The position numbers and the translations under genes were made by a program. Below the pieces are notes generated by a model that ran no database searches, was not told the origin of the DNA, and saw only the letters and a list, made by a program, of their open reading frames with translations. From NCBI RefSeq assembly GCF_902168135.1, contig NZ_CABHOL010000015.1, forward strand, positions 466,284 through 530,283: 64,000 nucleotides of DNA, read 5' to 3'. Source of the DNA: an uncultured Fluviicola sp. (GTDB lineage: Bacteria > Bacteroidota > Bacteroidia > Flavobacteriales_D > Crocinitomicaceae). Shown here piece by piece: positions 18,930-28,400 of this stretch (its first letter is position 1; each line of letters begins with the position of its first letter).

Positions 18930-21377
18930 ATGAAAACTATCCTTACCGTATTGTTTTGTGCGTTCGTATCCGTATTGATCGCACAGCCTACCCAAACTGT
19001 TCGTGGTACTGTTTTGGACTCGGAATCGGATTTCCCGGTTTTTGGAGCACAGGTCATCATCAGTCTTTCCGATAGTTCGAAATTGAAAACAATGACCAAC
19101 AATGATGGTGTTTTCGAATTCCTGAATGTTCCGGTGGGAAAATATCTTTTAGCCGTTAAATCTACGATCTATGAAAATTACTCGGCATCCGTGGAAGTCA
19201 ATTCAGGGAGGCAGACTGTTTTGGAGATCAAGGTCAAAGAACGGATAAGTGAAGTAGAAGAAGTGGTTGTTGTAGCACAGAAACAGGGAGAAGTCAAAAA
19301 TGAAATGGCTACTGTTTCGGCGCAACAGTTTTCGGTAGAAGAAACAGAACGGTATGCCGGATCACGTGGAGATCCCGCTCGTATGGCCAGCAATTTTGCG
19401 GGTGTCCAGGGTGCGGATGATTCCCGCAATGATATTGTGGTTCGTGGAAATTCTCCGCTTGGAGTGGTGTACAAAGTCGAAGGAATAGATATTCCGAACC
19501 CCTCCCATTTCTCCGTTTCCGGAAGTTCGGGCGGACCGGTTTCTATCATCAACAACAAAAGCTTAGCGAATTCGGATTTCTTTATGTCGGCTTTCCCGGC
19601 TGAATATGGAAACTCTATTTCGGGAATTTTCGATTTGAAATTGCGAAACGGGAACTCCAAACAACATGAGTTTACAGGTCAGTTCGGTTTCCTTGGAACG
19701 GAAGTATTGGCAGAGGGTCCGCTGAGCAAAAAAACGAATGCGAGTTACCTGATCATGGGCCGTTATTCGACATTGAGCTTGTTCCAGTTTATGGGAATCC
19801 GCATCGGGACGGATGCTGTTCCGGTTTATGGTGACGGTGCCTTTAAATTCAATTTCCCGCTTAAAAAAGGTGGACAGCTTTCGCTTTGGGGAATCGGCGG
19901 GAAAAGTGATATCAAGATCCTGGTTTCCGAACAAACAGAGTATACGAAAGAATTATACGGAGAGGGTGACCGCGATCAGTATTTCGGGACGGGAATGGCT
20001 GTTGCCGGCTTGACTTATAAGAAATCGCTTTCCGAAAGAACCTTCCTGACAACTACTTTTTCAGGAAGTATTGAAGATCAGCATTCACACCACGATTTGC
20101 TGAACCGTTCTTTGGATACGACCCATAATGGTGGTGAACCGGAAGTCAAAATTTCCGTTGACAGTATTTACCCCATCATGGGATATGATTTCAAGATCGC
20201 TAAGTATTCCGGAATGTTCAGCATCAACCACAAGATCGGGAAACAGCACATTATCAAAGTAGGATTGAATGCCGATTTCTTAACCTTCAAAATGATAGAC
20301 AGTGTTTTGAATACCTTGGGAACAGGATTCATCAACCGCTGGGATTACAAAGGTCAGGGTGGTGTTTTGGTACAGCCTTTCTTCCAGTGGAAATACCGCA
20401 TCACGGAAAACATGGATTTCACAGCCGGACTCCATGCGCAGTATTATTCATTCAGCAATTCTTTGAGCCCTGTTGAACCGCGTTTAGGTTGGAAATGGTC
20501 CATGAAAGGAAATCAGAAATTGTTCGCAGGTGCAGGACTTCACAGCCAAACTCAGCCATATTATATCTATACCTACCATTTAAAGGATGCCTCCGGAAAT
20601 AAGATTTACCACAATAAGAATATGGGGTTCACCCGATCAATGCATTCGGCGTTGGGTTACGAGAAGAATTTCAAAAAAGGGTTCCAGTTCAAGACGGAAA
20701 TCTATTACCAGTACTTGTTTGAAGTTCCGGTTACCGTTCAACCGTCTTCTTTCTCCATGATCAACCAGGGAAGCGGATTTGCCCGTTTCTTCCCGGATAC
20801 TTTGAAAAATACCGGAACGGGTATGAACTATGGATTGGAGTTGACCCTGCAAAAGTTCTTCGACAAGAGTTTTTATGTGCTGACAACCGTTTCCATCTAC
20901 GACAGTAAATACAAAGGAAGTGACGGTATTGAACGAAATACCAGCTACAACGGATTGTATACGGCAAACGTGTTGTTCGGGAAGGAATTCAAATTGGGGA
21001 AAAAGCACACGCTTGGTTTGGGCGGGAAAGTAACAGTAGCAGGTGGAAAACGCTATGGTTATATCAATCTTCCGGCTACAACAGCTCAAAAAGAATTGAT
21101 CTTCAGTGATTCCGCTTTCAATACGCGTCAGTTCAAGGATTATTTCCGGGCAGATTTAAAGATCAGCTGGAAAATGAACGCGAAGAAAGTAACCCATGAA
21201 ATCGGTTTGGATTTGGTGAATATCCTGAACACACGAAATATCCTTGGTTTGGCTTACGCGCCTGACCTGGCAGATCCGAGCAAAGAGCCGTTGGCTGAGA
21301 AGACGCAATTGGGATTCCTGCCGATTTTCTATTACCGGATCAGTTTTAAGCTGGCAAGTGGGAAAAGGATGGAATAA
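18930..21377 (+). CDS. TonB-dependent receptor with carboxypeptidase-like N-terminal domain
   Basis: Outer-membrane active transporter. A signal peptide (to about VLIAQP) is followed by a carboxypeptidase-regulatory-like beta-sandwich (VRGTVLDSESDFPVFGAQVII, about 22-105). The plug domain comes next (ARMASNFAGVQGADDSRNDIVVRGN), and then a ~600-residue 22-strand barrel. There is no SusD partner, so this is not a classic polysaccharide locus. Its position just after the oligopeptide-binding lipoprotein suggests a peptide or siderophore-like substrate, which is inference. Length 815 is usual. Confidence 0.92.
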   Translation: MKTILTVLFCAFVSVLIAQPTQTVRGTVLDSESDFPVFGAQVIISLSDSSKLKTMTNNDGVFEFLNVPVGKYLLAVKSTIYENYSASVEVNSGRQTVLEIKVKERISEVEEVVVVAQKQGEVKNEMATVSAQQFSVEETERYAGSRGDPARMASNFAGVQGADDSRNDIVVRGNSPLGVVYKVEGIDIPNPSHFSVSGSSGGPVSIINNKSLANSDFFMSAFPAEYGNSISGIFDLKLRNGNSKQHEFTGQFGFLGTEVLAEGPLSKKTNASYLIMGRYSTLSLFQFMGIRIGTDAVPVYGDGAFKFNFPLKKGGQLSLWGIGGKSDIKILVSEQTEYTKELYGEGDRDQYFGTGMAVAGLTYKKSLSERTFLTTTFSGSIEDQHSHHDLLNRSLDTTHNGGEPEVKISVDSIYPIMGYDFKIAKYSGMFSINHKIGKQHIIKVGLNADFLTFKMIDSVLNTLGTGFINRWDYKGQGGVLVQPFFQWKYRITENMDFTAGLHAQYYSFSNSLSPVEPRLGWKWSMKGNQKLFAGAGLHSQTQPYYIYTYHLKDASGNKIYHNKNMGFTRSMHSALGYEKNFKKGFQFKTEIYYQYLFEVPVTVQPSSFSMINQGSGFARFFPDTLKNTGTGMNYGLELTLQKFFDKSFYVLTTVSIYDSKYKGSDGIERNTSYNGLYTANVLFGKEFKLGKKHTLGLGGKVTVAGGKRYGYINLPATTAQKELIFSDSAFNTRQFKDYFRADLKISWKMNAKKVTHEIGLDLVNILNTRNILGLAYAPDLADPSKEPLAEKTQLGFLPIFYYRISFKLASGKRME

Positions 21378-21473
21378 TTCAAAATGATGAATTAAAAATT
21401 CAAAAGTTTTAGTACTTTAATGTGATATGCGCCTCTGACAATGATTAGGATGCGGTAGGCTTTTGAGATCAAC

Positions 21474-22208
21474 ATGAGAAACAGCTGGATATACGGATTA
21501 CTCGTTTTTGTATTGATTTTTTCCTGCAACAGCCCCAAAAGGCAAAGGAAGATCAACGACGGAAAGCTCTTTGAGAAACTCAAAGAACAGAAAGGCTATC
21601 TGAATGCCGAAGAACTAAAGCGACTGGAGCGCGATTTCTCACTCAAATTGTTGAATAAGTACGATCTTTCCGGTTATGACGAAGCAGATACTTTAGCATC
21701 GTTTTTAAGAGTTGGTACGGATGTTTGGATAGCAAGCTGCTATTTGGAGAATGCTGTGGAAACGCATTACCCGTTTTTCCGCATGACCGAAACCAGGGAA
21801 AAAGGATTCAGAATGGTTAGTCATGGATTAATTCCGATAGCGAATGGAGAATGTGGGTATGAATTGAACAAATTGCTGATTCGGTCGGGAGACTACATTT
21901 TTCTTTCCCGAATAATTACTGAAGGCAGGAATTGTATTAATTCACCGGTGGTGTTTAGCTTGAATGGAAAAATGGTTGACAGAGGTCTTGATTTCGCTGT
22001 TGCTGTATGGAAAAGCTCTAACCGGGAAAATAATCCTGTTCGATGCGATTTTACCATAGAGTCTAAATCCCCGCAAAATATTGTGATGCACGTTCATGAA
22101 AGAGTCCGGGATACCGAAATGGATGAGGAAATCGGTTCGCGGAAGTATGATCTTCGTTTTGAGGTGAAAAACAACACGATTTATTTCAGAGATACGGTTT
22201 ATAAGTAG
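21474..22208 (+). CDS. Lipoprotein of unknown function
   Basis: A 244-residue protein starting with a signal peptide and lipobox (LIFSCNS). It contains helical segments early (KLFEKLKEQKGYLNAEELKR) and a beta-rich second half with several cysteines. No known domain is recognised. It lies 96 bases past the TonB receptor with an AT-rich gap, so it is probably separately expressed. A degenerate copy of the CGCGATTAATCGCG palindrome overlaps its end. Confidence 0.7.
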   Translation: MRNSWIYGLLVFVLIFSCNSPKRQRKINDGKLFEKLKEQKGYLNAEELKRLERDFSLKLLNKYDLSGYDEADTLASFLRVGTDVWIASCYLENAVETHYPFFRMTETREKGFRMVSHGLIPIANGECGYELNKLLIRSGDYIFLSRIITEGRNCINSPVVFSLNGKMVDRGLDFAVAVWKSSNRENNPVRCDFTIESKSPQNIVMHVHERVRDTEMDEEIGSRKYDLRFEVKNNTIYFRDTVYK

Positions 22209-22232
22209 GTACGTGATTAATCGCGTCCTACC
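22206..22232. repeat. CGCGATTAATCGCG palindrome, degenerate copy 2
   Basis: The core reads GTGATTAATCGCG with flanking AGG/CCT arms and one bulge, so it is a decayed relative of the other copies. It lies between the convergent genes at 21474 and 22228 and may help terminate both. Confidence 0.7.
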
Positions 22233-22821
22233 TCATACGCAACCACCCCAAAATTCGCGAGTGGTCAATTTCCCACAATCCATCTGCTTGTTCGAGGTCG
22301 AACACATCCCTGGGATGATCCGGATTCCCGGCATTTTGTTGGATGATCTCCACTTCGTCGTCTGTGACGTTGGAAACAATCACCACATGCCCGTATTCAT
22401 TCGTTAAGGTGGCATCCATGATGATCAGATCACCGACCTGTGGCTTGCTCTTACTCGGATTGGTATATTGGATCAGGCCGCGATCTTTGTTTAATGCTCC
22501 GTCTTTCAGTCCCCTGTCAAAGAAGTCAATGGCATTTCCGTAAGCATTCGGCATTTTGTGCTTGTAATACTCGTAGTAGTACCTTTTGACAAACTCTACG
22601 CATTGATACTTCAGACCGATGTTATATCCGTCGGGAGAAGTGTTCCTTCCGCTGACATTTCCCATTCCGCCGTTGTAGTATACGATTACGTGGTTGAGAC
22701 TGTCGAGTCGGTCACCGATTTTATAATTATGCGGGGAATAACCTGCATTTCTTTGGTAAAGGAAAATGACCAGCGCACTCGTGGCTGCAATAGCGAGTAA
22801 TAGGAAGAGGGCTTTTTTCAT
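22228..22821 (-). CDS. CHAP-domain amidase/peptidase
   Basis: Predicted cysteine peptidase or amidase of the CHAP family, which cleaves peptidoglycan or glutathionylspermidine-type amides. An N-terminal membrane anchor or uncleaved signal (FLLLAIAATSALVIFLY) is followed by the CHAP domain. The catalytic Cys is in YQCVEFVKRYYYEYY and the His in YGHVVIVSNVTDDEV; the Gly-Asp of VGDLIIMDA lies between. Spacing resembles the amidase domain of glutathionylspermidine synthetase (Gss). The gene overlaps the DUF1990 gene by 4 bases (ATGA), so they are co-translated. It may act in the periplasm on the cell wall. Confidence 0.85.
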   Translation of the reverse strand: MKKALFLLLAIAATSALVIFLYQRNAGYSPHNYKIGDRLDSLNHVIVYYNGGMGNVSGRNTSPDGYNIGLKYQCVEFVKRYYYEYYKHKMPNAYGNAIDFFDRGLKDGALNKDRGLIQYTNPSKSKPQVGDLIIMDATLTNEYGHVVIVSNVTDDEVEIIQQNAGNPDHPRDVFDLEQADGLWEIDHSRILGWLRMR

Positions 22822-23399
22822 GTGTGAGGAAGTTGAAGTTCGATGCTCTTTTTAACGTGTTTCAGAGCCTTTTTAGTGCAGTAAGTTTGGTAGGGAATGG
22901 AGAAAACGGGTCCTAGCATCCGGGTGAGGAGATTTCCAGGTTTGGAGAAAGTTTGGATTCTGAAAAAGATCTTTCCGGCCGTTTCTTCCATTATGAAATA
23001 CGAAATCCCGCATTCCACGTGCCCTTTTAGTGTTTCGTAACTAAAGCCCAAACGGTTTTCTTCCCGGATAACTTCCTTGATCCGAACTCCGAATAGTGCT
23101 TTTTGAGAAAATTTCGGGATAGGAGGAAGGTAAACCTGCTGCAAAATGGTGTCGCCGGCCTGGATGCTTCTTTGTTCGTCGCGCCATTGCGGGTATCCGG
23201 ACAAAATGTTTTCAGGGAAAATCCGGTAATCGAAGAAAAATGCTAGATTCAGCTGGTTTAAATGCGAGACACCCGAGATCTTGATAGAACTGATTTTTTC
23301 AATCAGAGCGCTTCGTTCATAAGCTATAACAGGAACTTGTTTCAGTTCTTCCAAGTACTTTTTGAAACGATTTTTCTGGTTGAATAAAGCGATTTTCAT
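22818..23399 (-). CDS. DUF1990 family protein
   Basis: A 193-residue protein whose core matches the DUF1990 pattern: FFDYRIFPENILSGYPQW, then AGDTILQQ, then RLGFSYETLKGHVECGISYF, and finally FSKPGNLLTRM. The fold in this family is StAR/START-like and may bind a hydrophobic ligand; no reaction is known. It is first in a two-gene unit with the CHAP protein. Confidence 0.8.
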   Translation of the reverse strand: MKIALFNQKNRFKKYLEELKQVPVIAYERSALIEKISSIKISGVSHLNQLNLAFFFDYRIFPENILSGYPQWRDEQRSIQAGDTILQQVYLPPIPKFSQKALFGVRIKEVIREENRLGFSYETLKGHVECGISYFIMEETAGKIFFRIQTFSKPGNLLTRMLGPVFSIPYQTYCTKKALKHVKKSIELQLPHT

Positions 23400-23486
23400 G
23401 GAAAGGGATATTTTATGTAATCATTGCTTCAAATATACTATTCTGAATAATTTTTTAGTCATGAAAAATTTTTCATCACTACTCTG

Positions 23487-23494
23487 TAACTTTG
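23487..23494 (+). promoter_or_regulatory. Bacteroidetes -7 element TAACTTTG
   Basis: A perfect TAnnTTTG match lies 4 bases before the YwbE start. No clear -33 element is visible in the AT-rich sequence upstream. Confidence 0.4.
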
Positions 23495-23498
23495 AATC

Positions 23499-23702
23499 AT
23501 GAAACCATTGAGAAAAGACATCAAACCGGGTATGCTGGTATTATTTGTTCAGAAGAAACACCAGGCAAGTGGTGAGCTGACGGAAGGAATTGTGAAATCA
23601 ATCCTTACAAGCGCGCCTTCCCATCCACATGGGATCAAAATCATGACGGTGGATAAACTCGTTGGTCGTGTGACCGAAATCCTGGAGAGTGACGTGGATT
23701 GA
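23499..23702 (+). CDS. ywbE: YwbE family protein
   Basis: A 67-residue protein matching the YwbE (DUF2196) family over its whole length: IKPGMLVLFVQKKHQASGELTEG, then VKSILTSAPSHPHGIKIM, then GRVTEIL. The role is unknown; the KOW-like beta fold suggests nucleic-acid or ribosome contact, which is inference. It is monocistronic, between a -7 element and a 40-base palindrome that can act as terminator. Confidence 0.88.
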   Translation: MKPLRKDIKPGMLVLFVQKKHQASGELTEGIVKSILTSAPSHPHGIKIMTVDKLVGRVTEILESDVD

Positions 23703-23711
23703 ACTTTTATA

Positions 23712-23751
23712 AAACACGTAGGCACGCGATTAATCGCGTGCCTACGTGTTT
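23712..23751. repeat. CGCGATTAATCGCG palindrome, short form, copy 3
   Basis: A perfect 40-base palindrome between the convergent ywbE and ALDH7 genes. Its A- and T-run ends make it a plausible bidirectional terminator. No AT-rich leader is present. Confidence 0.92.
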
Positions 23752-23769
23752 ATTGATATTGAATTTATT

Positions 23770-25326
23770 TTACAAATCAAATTTGATTCCCTGTGCCAAT
23801 GGCAATGAATCCGTGTAATTGATCGTGTTTGTCTGACGACGCATGTATACTTTCCATGCATCGGATCCTGACTCACGTCCGCCACCGGTTTCTTTTTCAC
23901 CACCAAAAGCTCCGCCGATCTCAGCACCTGAAGTACCGATGTTTACGTTTGCAATTCCACAGTCAGATCCTGCTTGTGACAAGAAAGCTTCTGCTTCTTT
24001 CAGGTTGTTGGTCATAATTGCCGAAGACAATCCTTGCGGAACTCCGTTTTGAAGTGCGATTGCGTTCTCAACACCACCCGAATACTTCATTAAGTACAAT
24101 ACCGGTGCGAATGTTTCGTGCTGAACGATCTTGAATGTATTTTGAGCTTCTGCGATTGCAGGTTTTACATAGCATCCGCTTTCGTATCCTTCTCCTGAAA
24201 GAACACCGCCTTCAACCAATACTTTTCCACCTTCTTCAACAACTTGTACCAATGCATTCTGGTAAGCAGCTACAGCATCTTTATCGATAAGCGGCCCCAC
24301 GTGGTTGTTTTGGTCCAAAGGATTCCCGATTTTCAATTGCTTGTATGCATTTACCAACGCATCTCTTACTTTATCGTAAACAGATTCGTGGATGATCAAA
24401 CGGCGTGTAGAAGTACAACGTTGTCCTGCTGTTCCTACTGCACCGAATACAGCTCCCGGAACTACAATTTTCAAATCAGCACTTTCTGTAATGATTACCG
24501 CGTTGTTTCCGCCCAATTCCAATAAGTGACGTCCCAAACGTTTTCCAACTGCTTCACCAACCGCTTTACCCATACGAGTAGAACCGGTTGCGGAAACCAA
24601 TGGAATGCGTGTATCGTTTGACATCAGTTTTCCCAGTTCGGCATCACCGATCAATAAACAGGAAACTCCTTCCGGAACTCCGTTTGCTTCGAAAACTTCC
24701 TGAGTCAATTTTTGACAAGCGATTGCTGTCAAAGGTGTTTTTTCGGATGGTTTCCAGATACAAACGTCACCACAAACCCAAGCCAGGGCCGTGTTCCAAT
24801 TCCAAACCGCTACCGGGAAATTAAATGCAGAAATAATCCCTACAATCCCAAGCGGGTGGTACTGCTCGTACATTCTGTGTCCCGGACGCTCAGAGTGCAT
24901 AGTTAGACCATATAATTGACGGGAAAGACCTACTGCGAAATCACAGATATCGATCATTTCCTGAACTTCTCCTAAACCTTCCTGTAATGATTTCCCCATT
25001 TCGTAAGAAACCAATTCACCCAGAGCTTGTTTCTTTTCACGGATTTTTTCTGCCAATTGGCGAATCACTTCTCCGCGTTTTGGAGCAGGGATCATTCTCC
25101 AGTATTTGAATGCTTCCTGGGCTTTCAAAACAACTGCTTCGTATTCTGCTTCTGTTGCAGAAGAAACCGATGCGATCACCTGTCCGTCAACCGGTGAAAT
25201 TGAATCGATCTGAGCTCCACGTGTGTTAAACCAATATCCTCCTGTGGAAGCTCCGCGGTTTACCGCTTCAATTCCCAATGTTTTTAATGTTTCTTGTATT
25301 CCAAGATCTGTTGCTGTTGCTGACAT
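23770..25326 (-). CDS. Aldehyde dehydrogenase, ALDH7 (alpha-aminoadipic semialdehyde) type
   Basis: NAD-dependent oxidation of alpha-aminoadipate semialdehyde to alpha-aminoadipate. I start it at the ATG at 25326 (SATATDLGIQ); an upstream TTG at 25359 lies before the -7 element. Features are the cofactor motif FNFPVAVWNWN, Glu in LELGGNNAVI and the catalytic Cys in GTAGQRCTSTRRL. The C-terminal NIGTSGAEIGGAFGGEKETG segment is diagnostic of ALDH7A1/antiquitin. Length is 518. It fits the saccharopine dehydrogenase at 5746-7086 as consecutive steps. A general semialdehyde role is the alternative. Confidence 0.92.
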   Translation of the reverse strand: MSATATDLGIQETLKTLGIEAVNRGASTGGYWFNTRGAQIDSISPVDGQVIASVSSATEAEYEAVVLKAQEAFKYWRMIPAPKRGEVIRQLAEKIREKKQALGELVSYEMGKSLQEGLGEVQEMIDICDFAVGLSRQLYGLTMHSERPGHRMYEQYHPLGIVGIISAFNFPVAVWNWNTALAWVCGDVCIWKPSEKTPLTAIACQKLTQEVFEANGVPEGVSCLLIGDAELGKLMSNDTRIPLVSATGSTRMGKAVGEAVGKRLGRHLLELGGNNAVIITESADLKIVVPGAVFGAVGTAGQRCTSTRRLIIHESVYDKVRDALVNAYKQLKIGNPLDQNNHVGPLIDKDAVAAYQNALVQVVEEGGKVLVEGGVLSGEGYESGCYVKPAIAEAQNTFKIVQHETFAPVLYLMKYSGGVENAIALQNGVPQGLSSAIMTNNLKEAEAFLSQAGSDCGIANVNIGTSGAEIGGAFGGEKETGGGRESGSDAWKVYMRRQTNTINYTDSLPLAQGIKFDL

Positions 25327-25346
25327 TCCTTTTCGATTAGTTTGTG

Positions 25347-25354
25347 CAAAATTA
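25347..25354 (-). promoter_or_regulatory. Bacteroidetes -7 element TAATTTTG
   Basis: A perfect TAnnTTTG match on the minus strand, 20 bases before the ATG at 25326. It supports that start over the upstream TTG. The -33 element is not convincing. Confidence 0.42.
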
Positions 25355-25406
25355 CACAATTTTACGGACTAATAGTTTGTAACTTATGTTAAGCTTTCGC
25401 TCCGGG

Positions 25407-28400
25407 TCAATCTTTTAGAATGGAGATCGGCGCGATGGAAATACCTGAGTTCAGTTTCCCTGTCAGCAGGTAATATCCGCGGGCAAGATCTTCGATGTAA
25501 ATACGCACAAAATGCGTGTTCTCAGTATGTTGAGTCAATACAACCTTTCCATTCAGATCAGTTAGCTGCAGATCGATTTCTGCGTAATCAGCTGATAGAT
25601 CAACCATTAAATAATCCCTGCCCGGATTCGGGTAAACAGTGATCTCCAATTCGTTTTCTTCCAGTGAAAGATTGGAGCAGGCATCAACCAGAATCTGATC
25701 TGTGAACGCACATCCGCTCATATCTTCTCCGTTGATATATACGGTAAAATATCCATTGGTAGTAATGGCATTTGCCGGAATGTATAAAGGATTGTTTGTG
25801 TATTGGTTTGAGAAGATTGTCCACTCAATATTTTGGAAAGAGTTGGTGTCGACATACAACTGCAGTGGATAACCGCAAATCAAATCCATGTTAGCCGGAA
25901 GATTTGGAGTTACCGGTGCTTCTGTTAGTTTAAGTACTTCAAATTCCTGTGTGCCGAAACATCCCTGGAAATCCTGGGTTGTCAGATAAACGGTTACCGG
26001 GATATTCAGTGTTAACCCGGAGGTAGAAACATAGAATGACTGACCGCTGGTAATGCTGCCGTTGAAATTCCATTCGTAATTGGTGATGCCCGGGTCTGAT
26101 AAATATACACTTAGGCCAGGCTGGCATTCCAGCGTATACAACGAATCAATATCCGGATAATACATTTGTTTGATAACGTAATTAAAGGAATCGATCAATG
26201 TGTTCTGAGGATTAAACAGTTCCAGTGTGAACCCGTTGTTTGGATTTGGTGCCGACCCGATGATGAGGTTATTCTCTATTGGGAAATACCCGGAATTTGA
26301 AACTCCGTTGGCGTGAATCGTGTAAGCTATGGAATCCATTTGGGAAGCATAGTTCAAATAGAATGAATTATCTGAATTACAGATTTCAAAAGTATCCTGC
26401 TGCGTCAAACAGTTATTGGTCGACATTTTTAGTACGAAACTACTGTCTATAGGAACTACTTCTCCGTTAAAAGGAAGCAGAATCGTATCTGAAAGATTAA
26501 AGTTTTTTACAGATACATAGATGTTGTTGCTATTTGCGTTTACAACAGGATATAAATAATTGACAGATAATCCCAGGTTAGTTCCTTTTACCAGAGAACA
26601 AGTAGTATCAAGAGTTGCAATTCCCAGACCGTATGCGTGTGACGAAACTGCGTTTTTCAGGGATTGAAAGTTATTGGTTCGTTTTAGCTTTAAACCATCA
26701 TAACTAATGCCCGATAACAGGAACTGATCATCTTTCCAATATTCGATCTTTCCACTGAGAAGGTTGGTTTCCGTGAGAGATAGCAGATTAAACTCATCAT
26801 CCGTTTTCACAAGGAAGCTTTTAAAAGGTCCGTTCCCCAAATAGATTATACTATCCATAATTTCAAGTTCCTGGTTTCCATAAGTGAATTCACTCACCAA
26901 AAAGTAGCAGTTGTTTTGAGTGTCAAGAGCGATTGAATGGATAAGTGGAACATTTCCAACAGTAGTGGTAGCCAAAACTTTTTGATTGGAGAACCCACTG
27001 GAAAGTGAAAGTTTAGCTCCGACAAGCATCGTTCCGAGATAAGGGTAAGGTCCTGCCGTAAAGCCGTTAATTTCAATGCTATAGTTCATGGTACGGGCTG
27101 CATAGATGAAATTGTCGTGGTCTATTTTCTTCAAAAAGAAATGATCGTTATTACCCGAAAGACCCTGGATATAGGTAGGGAATGACTGTATCAGACTGAA
27201 GGAAAGATTCGGTGTATATTGGATTGCGTAAACATGAACGCCTAATCTATTGGTGAATAGTAAGCGGGAATCATCGACAATAATTTCACTAATCTCCAGG
27301 TTGTTAGATGTAGGAGGACCGCCAAGCTGATTTCCATAGCTGTCAAAAACATAGATTGCTGCAAAAGTATTGGTTAATCGTGCGAAATAAGTATTTCCCA
27401 AACTGTCTATTGCTCCTGCTGTAAAGCGGTTAGATGCATTCTGTGTCCAATCCTCAAGAGCTTTCTGCCAGAGAATGGTCCCGTATGAACTGATTTTCCG
27501 GATAATTGCTGTGGAATACAACCCGTATTGCGCATACCCATACTCATAAAGGTTGTCGTCTTCATCCACCATAGAACCAACGACAGTCATTTTTTGGAAT
27601 TCTTTATCGAAACAGTAAACAAGGGATGTATCGTTTGCAACAGGGTCCAGGAAAGTATGTGTTTTTGTAATAGTATCCGAACAGCCATAACTGCTTTCGT
27701 TGATCAGGGTAATTTGTTCCTCACCGGATTGATAGGATCCCATGATCGGGACGGTGTCGCTTAGCTGGTTCATAAAACCGTTACTGATGGTACCTGACCA
27801 TGTTTGAGCAGCATTAATCTGATCATTGAAAATTTCTACGGTGTCGTTAATCTGCGTCCCGAATGTATGGTGGAACATGGCGTGCGGATTCTGAACGGTA
27901 AAGCTGGCCAATTCAAAAGTTTGCGAAGGACAACCGTTGTAAACAATCTCTATGGCAATTTTGTTGATGTATTCCGGATGTGTGTACTGGAAAATCGTAC
28001 CGAATTGACCCGCGTAAATTTCAGCTCCATAGTCCGGGTAGAACACGCTGTTATTGGGCAATTGGAAAGTAGAAGTGCCAACCGTGGAAACAGTAGGCGG
28101 ATTAAGGGTCGTGGTTGTTGGGAAAGCCGACCCCGGAATGTAATTGTTATTCTTTATGGTATAGTTTATTCCGGGTAGGTTGGATACCACCTGGAATTGA
28201 ATACTGTCGGCGGGAAAACAATAGGTTGGTTGGGAGCTTGTAACACTGAATGCACCGGACGTCTGCGGGTAAACGAATACCGGGTGAGGATACACAGAAA
28301 CCAGGGTGTCACCACAAGCATTGTGTTGTGTGTATTCAACAAATACAGTGTCGGCAGCAGTTAAGTTTGCCAGGTATACACTATATGTCCCGTTCTGACT

